64,000 nucleotides of DNA from Beroe forskalii (Eukaryota; Ctenophora; Nuda; Beroida; Beroidae): NCBI GenBank assembly GCA_011033025.1, contig WFMF01000097.1:310001-374000 (forward strand), written 5' to 3'. Made by a program: the position numbers and the translations under genes. Shown one piece after another: positions 19,201 to 29,129 of this stretch (position 1 is the first letter of the stretch; each line of letters opens with the position of its first letter). The notes under the pieces are model-generated. The model was not told the origin of the DNA. It made no database searches and worked only from the letters and a program-made list of their open reading frames with translations.

Positions 19201-22200
19201 ATAGAGGCAGAGTGTTATTTTCACATCTGTGCCATTACTGAATAGATAAAACTTGATTCATATCTTGACAGTTGACTTGTGTTTCTTTAGATGTGGCCAT
19301 GAAATATTTCGTTGTGGCCATGAAATATTCCGTTCGGGGGTGTGTATTTCCTAGTTTATTGCTTCATTAGTAACTTTATATTATGTTTATTGTATGATAT
19401 TATATGAATAAAATTGGCCTTTGAACCGCCCGCCTCCTGGATTATCAATCAATTAATCTCTACAGGTGTATCAGCTAATTAAGTAATTAGTCAGTTAATA
19501 ACAAAGCATATAACGCCATGTAGCTAAATTAGGATTATTTAAATTCAAATGCTTCTAGGCTAACATACGTGATGATAAAGGCCGCATAATTAAATAAATA
19601 ATTCATAAATAGATACTTAGTTAGATGAATAAATGAATAAGTCGTCAAATTACCAATAGCAATTCAACTTGTCATACCACCATTGCTTCAATATTCTAAC
19701 GGAGTAAGCGTTAAAAGCATCTTTTGTTAACGATACTGAAGATATTTTGTAGGGAGCTGCAATTCTGCTAATTGAGGATGAGGGCGATAATTTAATGACT
19801 GACGTCTCGAGGATTCAAAGCCCTTCGAGATTTTGAGCTAGAAAGTGTCAATTTGAAATTGCTTTAATTAAGATAATACTTCAATTGAGAAGATTCCTTT
19901 ATCCCTCGCATCTCAGATCACATCTCCAGAACCTACTCAGCAGGTAGATTAGGTTCATTTAAAACAAACCTGCAATTGCTAAAAATATTTTGTTTACTTA
20001 CAAATGATATCATTCAAATGTAAAGACTAAAGTAGAAATTCTAGTGAGGAAAGGGCTGCTGACCGACTAAGGGAGCGGATTCCGGGACGGGTAGCTCGAA
20101 TGTGATCCAGCTGTTGAAGACCCTGAGCGAGACCTCCTTGTAGGCTGGATCCACCCCCGCTCCGCCCTGCTGACACTCCGACACCAGCTGCAGCACCTCC
20201 GGCACAGCTTGCTTGGCTTGGCACCGGATCACGGACTGAGGAAGTGAAGATTGTATATTTAACATGTTTCACATATTGTGTATTGTGTAGGTAAGTATTA
20301 TGTATCATACATTCATATACTGTACGATGAACATTTGTACATACTGAAAAAATGGTGCAGCAATGCTTACCGAAAAATATTATTTTTGTTGTAGATTCAA
20401 TTCAGGCTCAAACCAGCCCAGACCCTAATATAACGACAATTCCTTTCAAATATTACAAATTAATGATTGATCTGGTTATGGCAGCTGCCTCCCAAGACAG
20501 CCAGATCCCCGCTTTCTATTTTCGATTATTTGAGTGTAAATTCCAAATCGTTCTTAATCAAAATTTTTGTATCGAAAAGGCCTAGTACAAGTTAGCGAAA
20601 AATGCCGATTTGCGTATGTATATGAAATGCAATGAACAATATACAAAATAAATTGCATTGACATGTACCATTGTACTATGTACATATATTGTACATATTG
20701 TACATATTGCAAACATTTCGTATACTTTGAACAATGTTAATTGTTCACAGTATTATGCAATGCACAATGTACTAGGTCGTCCAATTTGCGCTCCCCCATT
20801 TTTTCAATCATCCTATACCAATTTCTAGTGCAAGGAACATCCATTCTTTTCATTAGAAAATAGCTTACTAAGATTACTTTGAAGCATTTGTTGAGATAGA
20901 TGAAAATTTATGGACTGATTGCTTTTTATTCCATGTAATAATAAGTAAAACCACTTCAGAAATTCAGTTTGACATGTTTCATGTTTAGAGAATTGCTTCA
21001 CCTTTGTAACGGACTATAGCTGAGTAATCAAATAGAAAGCGTTTTAGCTAGGAGCATCTGGTAGAAAGACTCACCAAATTTCGCAAAATTTGTTGCCAAT
21101 TTCTTGGACGACCTAAAATCTAAACTAATTATTCAATAGTTCACTTGTATGATATCTAATATATAAATAGGAAATGTTACATGAACCACTGATTCTTGGC
21201 ACCGGATAACAGCCTTGACGGAGTCAAGGTGCATAATGCATATTTGACAATTTATGTCACAATTATTAATAAGTAGAGCTATGTCGTAAAATCTTACAAT
21301 GCATGCAAGTATAATATGTACACATGATATACATGTTTTGATAAGTTCATCAACAAACACAGAGCTAAGTGTGAAGCTAGTGTTATAATTCGTTCAGGAA
21401 AGATAAAAGAACTGCTTCCATCACATACACACCTCAGTAGTCAACATGTATCTACATTACAAATCATGGCTACAAAATATGATGGCGCATAAGCACATAA
21501 ATTCTAATACTGTTCCTATGAACTAACCTTTGACTGAGCAGTGAAAGTGATTGAGGAGAACTCCTCAGGAATGAGCACCAGGACCTGCAAGGCCAAGTCC
21601 ACGCTGTTCTGGGCCCGCAAGTACTTGATGGTGTGGCCTATGGCACCTGGCCAAGGGCCCTGCATGGCGTGCAGTACAAACGCAGCAACAGCAACAGACA
21701 ACCGAGTCCGAACTATAGTGGGGCCTTTCCTGTATTCTATCTGAAATGATACAGTACAAATTATTGAAGTAGGTACTAATGAATCATGAATAGATGGTAT
21801 ACGGCCGTAATACTGGCCTTATTAATGTTATGGATGATTAAAAATAATTGGTTCCATAGAATTAGAAACCAAAATTACACAGATTAATCGATCTGGTTAT
21901 TATTAAAACATGGAAAATAAGGTTATGTAAATAAGACCATCCCTTTTGGTTTTAGACTACTTTCAGAACTTACCAGTTTTTGAAAAAGCACTTGAAGGAG
22001 ATTTTGGAAGTGTTCAATGTTGATGGAAGGCCAGCACTGGGATATTCTATGGTGAATGAAGTGAGCTCCAAAGTATTGCTCCTCTACTGTTTGAGATGGT
22101 TGGAGGAGGGTCCAACCAGCCTGGAGGGCAAATTCATTTAAGGTTCATCACAGTATGATGTGAAAACTGAAAATATACAGCACACAAATATACAACACAC

Positions 22201-22401
22201 AAATATGTAATGTACCTTCATCAATGAAGTGAAATGTATACAGTCCTTAGGTGCTTTGGCAGCTATTACTCAATGATCTGATCAACGATTAATCACCTGC
22301 CATGAAATTGGAAGATTTTGTTGCTGCAAAAGCCATGTCTCTGCTTTGGAACGGATTTCTTTCTCAGGATGCTTGTACAATGCATGAATAGCTTCTTTGA
22401 C
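16245..22401 (-). CDS. IPO13: Importin-13 / transportin-3-like nuclear transport receptor (partial)
   Basis: Eleven minus-strand exons with consistent phases: 22,297-22,401; 21,974-22,120; 21,528-21,740; 20,064-20,235; 18,966-19,154; 18,233-18,405; 17,862-18,053; 17,298-17,444; 16,877-17,089; 16,525-16,665; 16,245-16,370. They give about 606 residues of HEAT-repeat helices that line up with importin-13: an ALYKHPE...AETWLLQQQ start, EQYFGAHFIHHRIS, VRTRLSVAVAAFVLHAM, LIPEEF, CTGVPGHFPVDE, YPSDDAWQSW and LLCGAYSEWL. Importin-beta family proteins carry cargo across the nuclear pore under Ran control; importin 13 also exports eIF1A. The CTGVPGHFPV segment favours importin-13 over transportin-3. 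About 30-40 N-terminal residues and the last third of the usual roughly 960 residues were not found, so the 5' exon lies upstream of 22.4 kb and the 3' exons may lie beyond a long intron or be lost. The first four exons lie in duplication arm B. Confidence 0.9.
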
Positions 22402-24206
22402 CTGTGATTGGGAAGTGTACTTATTAACCTAGTATAATCTTGCATGACTATCTGAAGGCTAGCTGACTGAAAGTTTGGGAGAATAGACAACTTAATAATG
22501 TTCAGTTACAGTAGCTAGGTATCTCTTATATCATTTGCCATCCTCTGTACTATTTTTTTTGTACGTAGTAACGTTTTTTGTCCTTTTGTAGACACATTTT
22601 GAAGTGTGCATGTGCAGTATGGATATATGCATGCATCGCAATGGTTACATATTGCACACGCATTCATTTCTGTTTAATGCTGTTTTGAATACGTTGCTCC
22701 ATAACTTTTGATCTGATTGGAATTTCTTGATGTGGTAAAATGTATTTGGTTGATTTGAATTGTGGGGTTTGAAATTTGCAAACGAGGTGCTACGTAGCAG
22801 CGCCAGGTGAGCTGTGCATTTTCAGACCCAACGGGCCTGCTACAAAATATATATTATATTTTCATTTTTGAAATTAATCAATAATAATTTTTACAAGCCC
22901 ATATCCAAAAAATTTCCACACAGACCAATTTTCACCCTTTCTGTGGCCCACTTGCTGAGGTACCGAGGTATCTTTCACCCTTAGCTCAGTGGGAGTCTTA
23001 GTCTTAGTAAAAACAGCCAAGGTCGGTTTAATCGAACAGGCCGGTGGCAGCCATGCTGAGCATGAAGACTACCCCTAATACTTTTTAGGGTCAAGGGTGT
23101 GAACTCCTGGGTGGTTTTTTAGGCCACCTGACTGCCGGGGATATCCTGAGCTGAGGGCAGCTCACCGTTCCAGGACCTCTCTCTGGATCGGCAAGCTGCC
23201 AACGCCCGTGGCATCAATCAGACTGCAAAGCAAGACAAAGCTTACCTGCATATTAAGTCAGGGACCAATTTTCACCCTTGAGGTACCGGGGTATCTTTCA
23301 CCCTTAGGTCAGTGGGAATGGCAGGTAACTGTGCAATTACCTGCCATTCCCATGCACACCTATCCTCAACTCATGATATTTAAATTGATATTGTAAGACT
23401 CATTAAAATTTTCTCAAGCTATAACTTCCCAGGCCAGAATCTCAGCATATGATAGTTCATTGACTAAATATTTAACAAAGAAGACTGCATTTGTTCTACA
23501 ATGAAGATAATAATAATGATAATATATTTTATTTAAGTGAATATATTTAACTCACTTCATTCATATATGGGGTGCTGGTAGGTAATGCTTGCCATGGATG
23601 CAACTCTTCTGCCCATGCCATATCCCATAAGGCTATTGACCTCAGTTAGTTAATGATTGAATGACAATTATTTCTACTAAATTACCAAGATTATGAAGCA
23701 ACATCTTAAATTTTGGAAAGAAAGGTGAAGTTTTGAATCAATATTTAATTTTTGTTTATCTTCTAAAGTGTCAAAAATTTGAGCAATAACATAAGAAGGA
23801 ATGATTGTTCTAGTACCTATATTTTTAGAGGGAATTATGTAAGGAATTATTTTTGGAAAAATATGCTTTCATAAGTTGCCATGTTGCTATGGCACAGAAA
23901 TGCCAGTCCCAGATCAATCAACCAGTAATTTTATGGTACCAAAAACCATTTTTAGCATTGAATCTTAATCTTGGCCATATAATCACATTTGTTGCTATAG
24001 CAAAGGCCTTTGAATAAAGTCAATTTAGACAACAAAGTGGGGCACCAGGACCCATAGAGCAGGTCTGTTTGAAATAATTTAATAGTAATTTCTGAAAATT
24101 TAGGCATAAACAGCAAATTTATTGAGTAAATGTCAGTTTCTTTGCAGATGACACAAGAGTCTACAAACAGATTGGTTGTTATGATGACTGTATGCTAAGC
24201 TGCAAG
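19612..24206 (-). repeat. Inverted segmental duplication, arm B
   Basis: Reverse complement of arm A (1,470-7,565). It contains exons 1-4 of the importin-like gene, in the copy that is intact and continues. It lacks the 268-bp element and the nested DNA transposons found in arm A, so it serves as the empty-site reference. It has its own unmatched segment at about 20,521-20,921. Small indels and substitutions separate the introns, whereas exons are nearly unchanged. Confidence 0.9.
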
Positions 24207-24295
24207 ATGATTTGTTCAGAATTCTTGACTTGTCATGTGCCAATAACACCAAACTTCATGAACAAAAGTTTGAGCTATTAAATTATCTTCATAAC

Positions 24296-24680
24296 AATAA
24301 CACTGGTGTCAGTGATACGGCAGACTGGTGTCAGAGATACAGCAGACTGGTGTCAGTGATATGGCAGACTGGTGTCAGTGATACGGCAGACTGGTGTCAG
24401 TGATATGGCAGACTGGTTTCAGTCATCTAGCAGATTGCTGGTGTCGGTAATATGTCTTGCCAGTTTCAATGATAAATATCTGACTTGTATCTGTGACATG
24501 ACAGAATAGTGTCACTGGTGCCAGATTTGTGTCAGTATCCGTTATCCACTAAACAAGTGTCAGTGATACATCAGGATAGTTTCAACTGTACATCAAGTAG
24601 GTGTCTGTGGTATGTCAGACAGGTGTTAGTGATTGCTCAGAAAGGTATCAGTGACATGCCAGACTGGTGGCAGTGATCCT
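24296..24680. repeat. 22-bp GACTGGTGTCAGTGATAYGGCA tandem repeat, decaying
   Basis: About five clear units at 24,303-24,420, then increasingly diverged copies (GTGTCAGTGATACATCAG-like) to about 24,680. The array starts about 100 bp outside the end of duplication arm B. Confidence 0.8.
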
Positions 24681-24996
24681 TCAGAATAATGAAAGTTGAA
24701 ACCAGTCCGAAAGTGAGAGTTTTTTTTATGATATATATATATTTCTCTGAATGCCTTGATCAAAGGCTCCGCCTTAACGTGCGGTAATGAAAACAGATCA
24801 GAGAGATCTAACAAAAAGGATACCCTTCAAACTTCAAATACTGCTCTAAGACACAAATTCAGACTGTTCATTGTTAGGTATGTCAACTATGATGATCATT
24901 CATGAATTGACATCATCAGATACCGTTTTGCTGATCAAATTTAAAACTTTAATATATTAACCATTAAATCTATTAGTCCTGAGTTATAAACTTTTA

Positions 24997-26053
24997 ATTA
25001 CAGTCTGAGCTTTCTATTTCAGACTCAGAGGTAATATGCCTTTTAACATGGGGTTTCTTCAAGTGAGGTGGCCTCCACTGAGGTTTCTTTTCAGATGAAG
25101 TCCCCTGGTCAGATGACACCACTTCTCCTTCACTTTCGTCTGCATGGCAAATTTCACCCTTTCTAATTAGAAACTTTTTTCCTGGATTTTCAGCAATTTT
25201 TCTCTTCAACTCCTGAACCAGTTTACGTCTCTCAGCACGTTCTTCTGGGCTTTTGTCTAAGCCAATGAATACAGTCCCATATCGTGAGTGTCCCTTAAGA
25301 TTCTTGGCCACTTTCAGTACCTCAAATACAGTTTCTCTATTTTCCAGTGTGACATTTGATTGGTCTTTTTCCTGCAGTTCTACCAAATCGAACAGCTTCA
25401 TACTTTGGTTTCACACCAACTGTTTCAAATATCTGAGCCACCTTATTCTCCATAGTTTCATTTGGTTCTTCTGACACACCAAACAGTATCAAGTTCCTTT
25501 CCCTGTCTTCAGTTCCACTCTTTACAATATCTTTCACAGCAGTCTTGATATTTCTGATTGTTAGTGTCTGTCCAGCATCCTTCTTCACTGCATCACTATA
25601 GCTCTTCATCTCAGTTTTAATTGTGTCCTTGAGCTTATTATCAACCATAGATTGAAACCTATTGATCTGCTCTGTTTTACTAGACAGTAACTCCTCTTGC
25701 AACTGTATGATTTTGTTTCCTGCAGCATTACTCTCCTTATGGCTTGACTCAATTTCTCCTGAAGCTTTTCTTAGCAGATCTACACAGCATTCAGTCCTTT
25801 TCATTGCTTCCATGATAAAATTAGCCATCTCTTCTTTATCTAGCTTTTGCTTTAACTGCCCAACATTCACATCTTTATTTTTAAAGAGTCCTGTGATTTT
25901 TTGAATATGACCCATAGATAGAGCTATCTCTGATTGAACTGATTCAAAGAACGAACCCATGCTCCAAATAGCTAGAAATAAAAGGTAACAAACCACAGAA
26001 AGAACTGTATGAGATGATGTTGATCCTTGAGTCTTGCTCTGTTGCTGTATCAC
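24997..26053 (-). pseudogene. LINE ORF1-type protein, frameshifted
   Basis: Two overlapping frames. The upstream one (26,053-25,337) has a predicted coiled coil and then ERNLILFGVSEEP, and the downstream one (25,401-24,997) has VFEVLKVAKNLKGHSRYG, KSPEERAERRKLVQELKRK and a basic/acidic C-terminus. Together they match the layout of non-LTR retrotransposon ORF1 proteins: coiled coil, RRM-like fold and a basic tail that binds element RNA. The switch near 25,390 needs a frameshift, so the copy is dead. The hydrophobic stretch near its N-terminus (CYLLFLAIWSMG) may be non-coding sequence read through. A domesticated host gene is less likely given the frameshift. Confidence 0.7.
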
Positions 26054-26189
26054 TTTCAGTTTTTATGAAACTTTTCAATTTTATGAGCATTTTTCAATGC
26101 AAGCTTTTTTGCTATTTTATCTAGATAAACATAATTTTTATCTAGATAAACTGATAATTTATTTTGAAGAATTATCGGAGAAAATTATT

Positions 26190-26700
26190 GGTTTCGATTA
26201 TCTGACTGAAAAGCCTAATCCAATGAGGAAGTGCTTTATCCTGTTGAGAATGTTCAAGATCTTGGTGTACAGGTAGCAAGTGATTTATGCTGGTTGAGAC
26301 AAATAGCAAGTATGGTAGCCAAGGTGAGGAGTACCCTATCTTGGGTGTTCAGTGCCTTTAAAACTTGTGATAGCTTTGTGATGACCATGATGCACAAGTC
26401 ACTGGTGAGAAGTACACTTGAATACTGCTGCCCATTGAGGAACCCAAGCAAGGTGTCTGATATCCAGCTGATTGAAGGAGTCCAAAGGACCTTCACTAGT
26501 CGGGTAGGTGGCCTATGTCATCTGAACAACTGAGAGAGACTGATGAAGCTTAAATTGATGTCATTCAGAATAAAACAAAAGTTTCACAATGCAGATGGGC
26601 AAGGTATGTCATTCTGATGATGTGGAAGATTCTCCATAAAGTTGTTCCTTACTGCTGCAGCATCAAGTTCAACATGACACCTAGCTGGCTTTAGCTGCAA
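26190..26700 (+). pseudogene. LINE ORF2 (reverse transcriptase) C-terminal fragment
   Basis: Reads VQDLGVQVASDLCW, then IASMVAKVRSTLSWVFSAF, KSLVRSTLEYCCPL, and IQLIEGVQRTFTSRVGGL. This is the characteristic tail of CR1/Jockey-type ORF2 downstream of the catalytic domain. A stop follows soon after (26,531-26,533) and the tail continues in other frames to about 26,700, so it is broken. Its orientation is opposite to the ORF1 remnant immediately to the left, so the two are not one intact element. Confidence 0.75.
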
Positions 26701-26782
26701 CTGGTATAACCCTCTAGTAGACTACTCACCAGCACGGTGGTCAGAACTCTGAGGACCCTATGACTCAACAAAAACTCAACCC

Positions 26783-27052
26783 ATCTAAATCTTATCTGTA
26801 TAATCACATATGTTGCAATAGCAATGTCCTGTACAGAGCCCCTCAGCTTCGATTCCTTGTTTAACATGCTGTACAGCAAGTATCTACACTGAGTTCACCA
26901 TGGTTAGGCACTAAGACACCCATTAGTACTTCGACATAAGTTGCATTTATACCCTCTGTATTTGGAAATGCTTCCTTGTGGTTGACAATTGATGCTCACA
27001 CAGTGCTATTTCATTTCCAATGTGATGTTATATAAGCTAGTCTTTATGTGAG
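26783..27052 (-). repeat. 268-bp dispersed element, copy 3
   Basis: Near-complete reverse-orientation copy of the sequence at 745-1,012 and 2,268-2,535, ending at TCACATAAAGACTAGC (reverse complement near 27,052). Confidence 0.75.
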
Positions 27053-27102
27053 AGACGAGGCAGAAGAACCGACTACAAGCACAGCTCACCCAACTACGGA
27101 AT

Positions 27103-27181
27103 CAATCTAAATCTTATCTGTATAATCACATACGTGGCAATAGCAATGTCCTGTATGGAGCCCCTCAGCTTCGATTCCTTA
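27103..27181 (-). repeat. 268-bp dispersed element, 5'-truncated copy
   Basis: Only the last roughly 79 bp (from AAGGAATCGAAGCTGAGG to AAGATTTAGATT, reverse complement). Truncation at the 5' side with an intact 3' end is typical of target-primed reverse transcription. Confidence 0.7.
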
Positions 27182-27779
27182 CAAAGTTAGTTAATTGATA
27201 TTTGTGGTTATTTCACAGAATAAAACCCTAAATCTGATAGCAAGCAAGGTTGAAGTCAGTTGCCAGACGTTGCCTGGCCCCCTGCGCATGCGAAGCGCGT
27301 GCTCCCCAACATACAGAGTTGGCAAGAAGTCAGAAGGATAGTCAAAATAGGCACAAGCTTAGACAATTGTCCCAAGCTTACAAAATAAAATATGGCATTT
27401 GGATAACTGCAAATCAAATTAAAAAAGTAACTGATCATTATCTTTGTAGAAAAAATACAGCCATCTTTCAAGCCACAGAACTCTCCAACAGCTTCAACCT
27501 TAGTCTTTGATGGGATCCATGAAAGAAATGCCTTCATCAGAGAGCTAGGCAGATCCAAATAAAGCATTAAAAAACAAAAATGATATGGTTTAATGAAAGC
27601 TAACACTGTGGCACATATTACTTCGGCTATAATTCCCATATATGTCCCATAGGCATATTAAATCCCTTTTTACTGCCCAGCATTGTAAAAAGGGAAATAA
27701 AAAGGTTTCTGAAGCTGAACCTTTTACACAGTTTTTCATTTCAGGGACAACTGTATTATGTTTAGTGCTCCAACAACAA
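27182..27779. other. No gene recognised; GC-rich fragment near 27,255-27,305
   Basis: The short block CAGACGTTGCCTGGCC...GCGCATGCGAAGCGCG resembles pieces of the CpG-dense islands at 28.03-28.50 and 61.86-62.24 kb. Frames here (86 and 127 codons on opposite strands) have no recognisable domain. Confidence 0.45.
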
Positions 27780-27938
27780 GGAATCCTTCACATATTACGT
27801 AATCAATTTTTAGCCGCTTTAAACCCCCCTCGTAATCAAGTTTGCAGTAATTGTATTTGTTACAATAACATGTAACGTACTAATCATTCGGAAACCCTGC
27901 CTCTCCCTTGGTGATTACGTAATATATGTGAATGATCC
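27780..27938. mobile_element. 159-bp MITE with TTCACATATTACGTAAT ends
   Basis: Terminal inverted repeats GGAATCCTTCACATATTACG and (right end, reverse complement) GGATCATTCACATATATTAC. The interior is AT-rich and non-coding. Related ends occur at 12,050 (one end only) and at 63,513-63,620 (both ends). Confidence 0.75.
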
Positions 27939-27941
27939 GGT

Positions 27942-28028
27942 CCCCAACTTCCCCTAACCAACTTCTCCTAACCAACTTCCCCTAACCAACTTCCCCTAAC
28001 CAACTTCCCTTAACCAACTTCCCCTAAC
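27942..28028. repeat. CCTAACCAACTTCC tandem repeat
   Basis: Six near-identical units of 14-15 bp, directly beside the MITE and the CpG-dense island. Confidence 0.85.
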
Positions 28029-28500
28029 CAGGGGTGTCGCAGTCGCCTTTGTCGCAGGATGTTACCCTACCCTCGCGCGCGCGGCGCAACGTTCCACATT
28101 TGGACGTCACAACAAGTCAAAAGGAAGGGACGGACATCGCCCGTCGATCGCCTTTGGAGCAAGGCGCGGCGCGCACGCGCGCGTAAAACTAGGGATCTGG
28201 TTAGAGTCGAGCAAATCCCCAATGTATGATCTTATGAACGTGTTTAAAATCCTTATTCTGCGATTTTAATTATGCGCACCGCGCTTGTGCAATGTTGGCT
28301 GACGCGCGCGAGGGGGTCAGGCAGACAGGCAACGCCTGACAAGTGCAATGTGCCATGCACCGGCGCACTATAGGCACTCCCGACACTTGCACTGCAACTG
28401 GGTGCGCGGAAATTTGGCCATAGCGGTCGCGCGCGCCGTATAAGTCAGATTTCGACGTGACATTCGAGATTCGAATTCCAGTAGCGCCGCGCCGCACACT
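28029..28500. repeat. CpG-dense palindromic island (dispersed repeat family)
   Basis: Very CpG-rich, with GCGCGC runs, CACGCGCGCGTAAAA, GGCAACGCCTGAC and CAACGTTCCACATTTGGA. Related strings occur at 62.03-62.27 kb (GGCAACGCCTGAC, CACGTTCCATATTTGGA) and a shorter one at 17,660-17,690. Best read as inserted repeat sequence, not a promoter CpG island, since no gene starts here. A 75-codon minus frame is a by-product. Confidence 0.55.
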
Positions 28501-28764
28501 CTAACGTACTTCATTTCGACTACAGAAAATTCAATTTATGAAATAATTTATAGAATTTTATAAATATTGAAATATTTTATCATGTATAGAAGATTTTAAA
28601 TCTAAGTTCTTATGTCATAATATTTTTGGCAATATTATTTAAATTTTAAAGCCTGTTATTTTTCTGCAAATATCAATATTGCAAATTGGTACATACAGAC
28701 AATGAAATTTTATGTTAATTTTATTTGTTGATTATTTAAGTTTGGTCATATTCAAATTGAAATG

Positions 28765-28884
28765 CCTGAGTACAGTCACACACACGAACTTGGATGAGTC
28801 TGAAAATTAAGGTGGAAGGCGGGGCATGAACCCACGACTGAGAACTTGCTGGGTCTCTGCTCTACCAACTGAGCTACTTTGCCC
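28765..28884 (-). repeat. tRNA-derived SINE (Ala-like head plus tail)
   Basis: On the minus strand 28,884-28,811 folds like a tRNA: D arm TAGCTCAGTTGGTAGAGC (pol III A box), an anticodon loop containing AGC (Ala) and TpsiC arm GTGGGTTCATGCCCC (B box). The acceptor ends (GGGCAAA and GCCTTCC) do not pair, so it is not a functional tRNA. The following tail (28,810-28,765) recurs without the tRNA head at 32,333-32,393, which marks a SINE family. Confidence 0.6.
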
Positions 28885-29125
28885 TAACTTTCACTCATAT
28901 CTCAATCGCTTATATATGTGGCTACAGTGCTAGTGTATCGTGTGTATATGTTGTATTTAGTGCTTTTATGTAAGTGAAGTGAAACAAAGATTAGTGAAAC
29001 AAAGATGATAGAATACGATGATAGAATACGAGATAATCTGTGTATCGGCTGCTTTATATAAAAACACTAAATACAACATAAGTTTGGTCAGTTGGAATAT
29101 TTTGACAGACTCCTTCTTCCCAGGA
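28885..29125. other. No gene recognised
   Basis: AT-rich. Contains a short local repeat (GATAGAATACGA, GTGAAACAAAGAT). TTTATATAAAAACACTAAATAC is an inverted echo of GTATTTAGTGCTTTTATG about 90 bp upstream. Confidence 0.5.
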
Positions 29126-29129
29126 TGCA

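Noticed and set aside
1470..24206. The inverted duplication as a pure assembly artefact
   Set aside because: The arms differ by discrete insertions with clean empty sites and a frameshift, more than a duplicated contig would show; haplotype mis-joining cannot be fully excluded without reads.
28811..28884. Functional tRNA-Ala gene
   Set aside because: The acceptor stem does not pair and the tail recurs as a dispersed repeat, so a SINE is the better reading.
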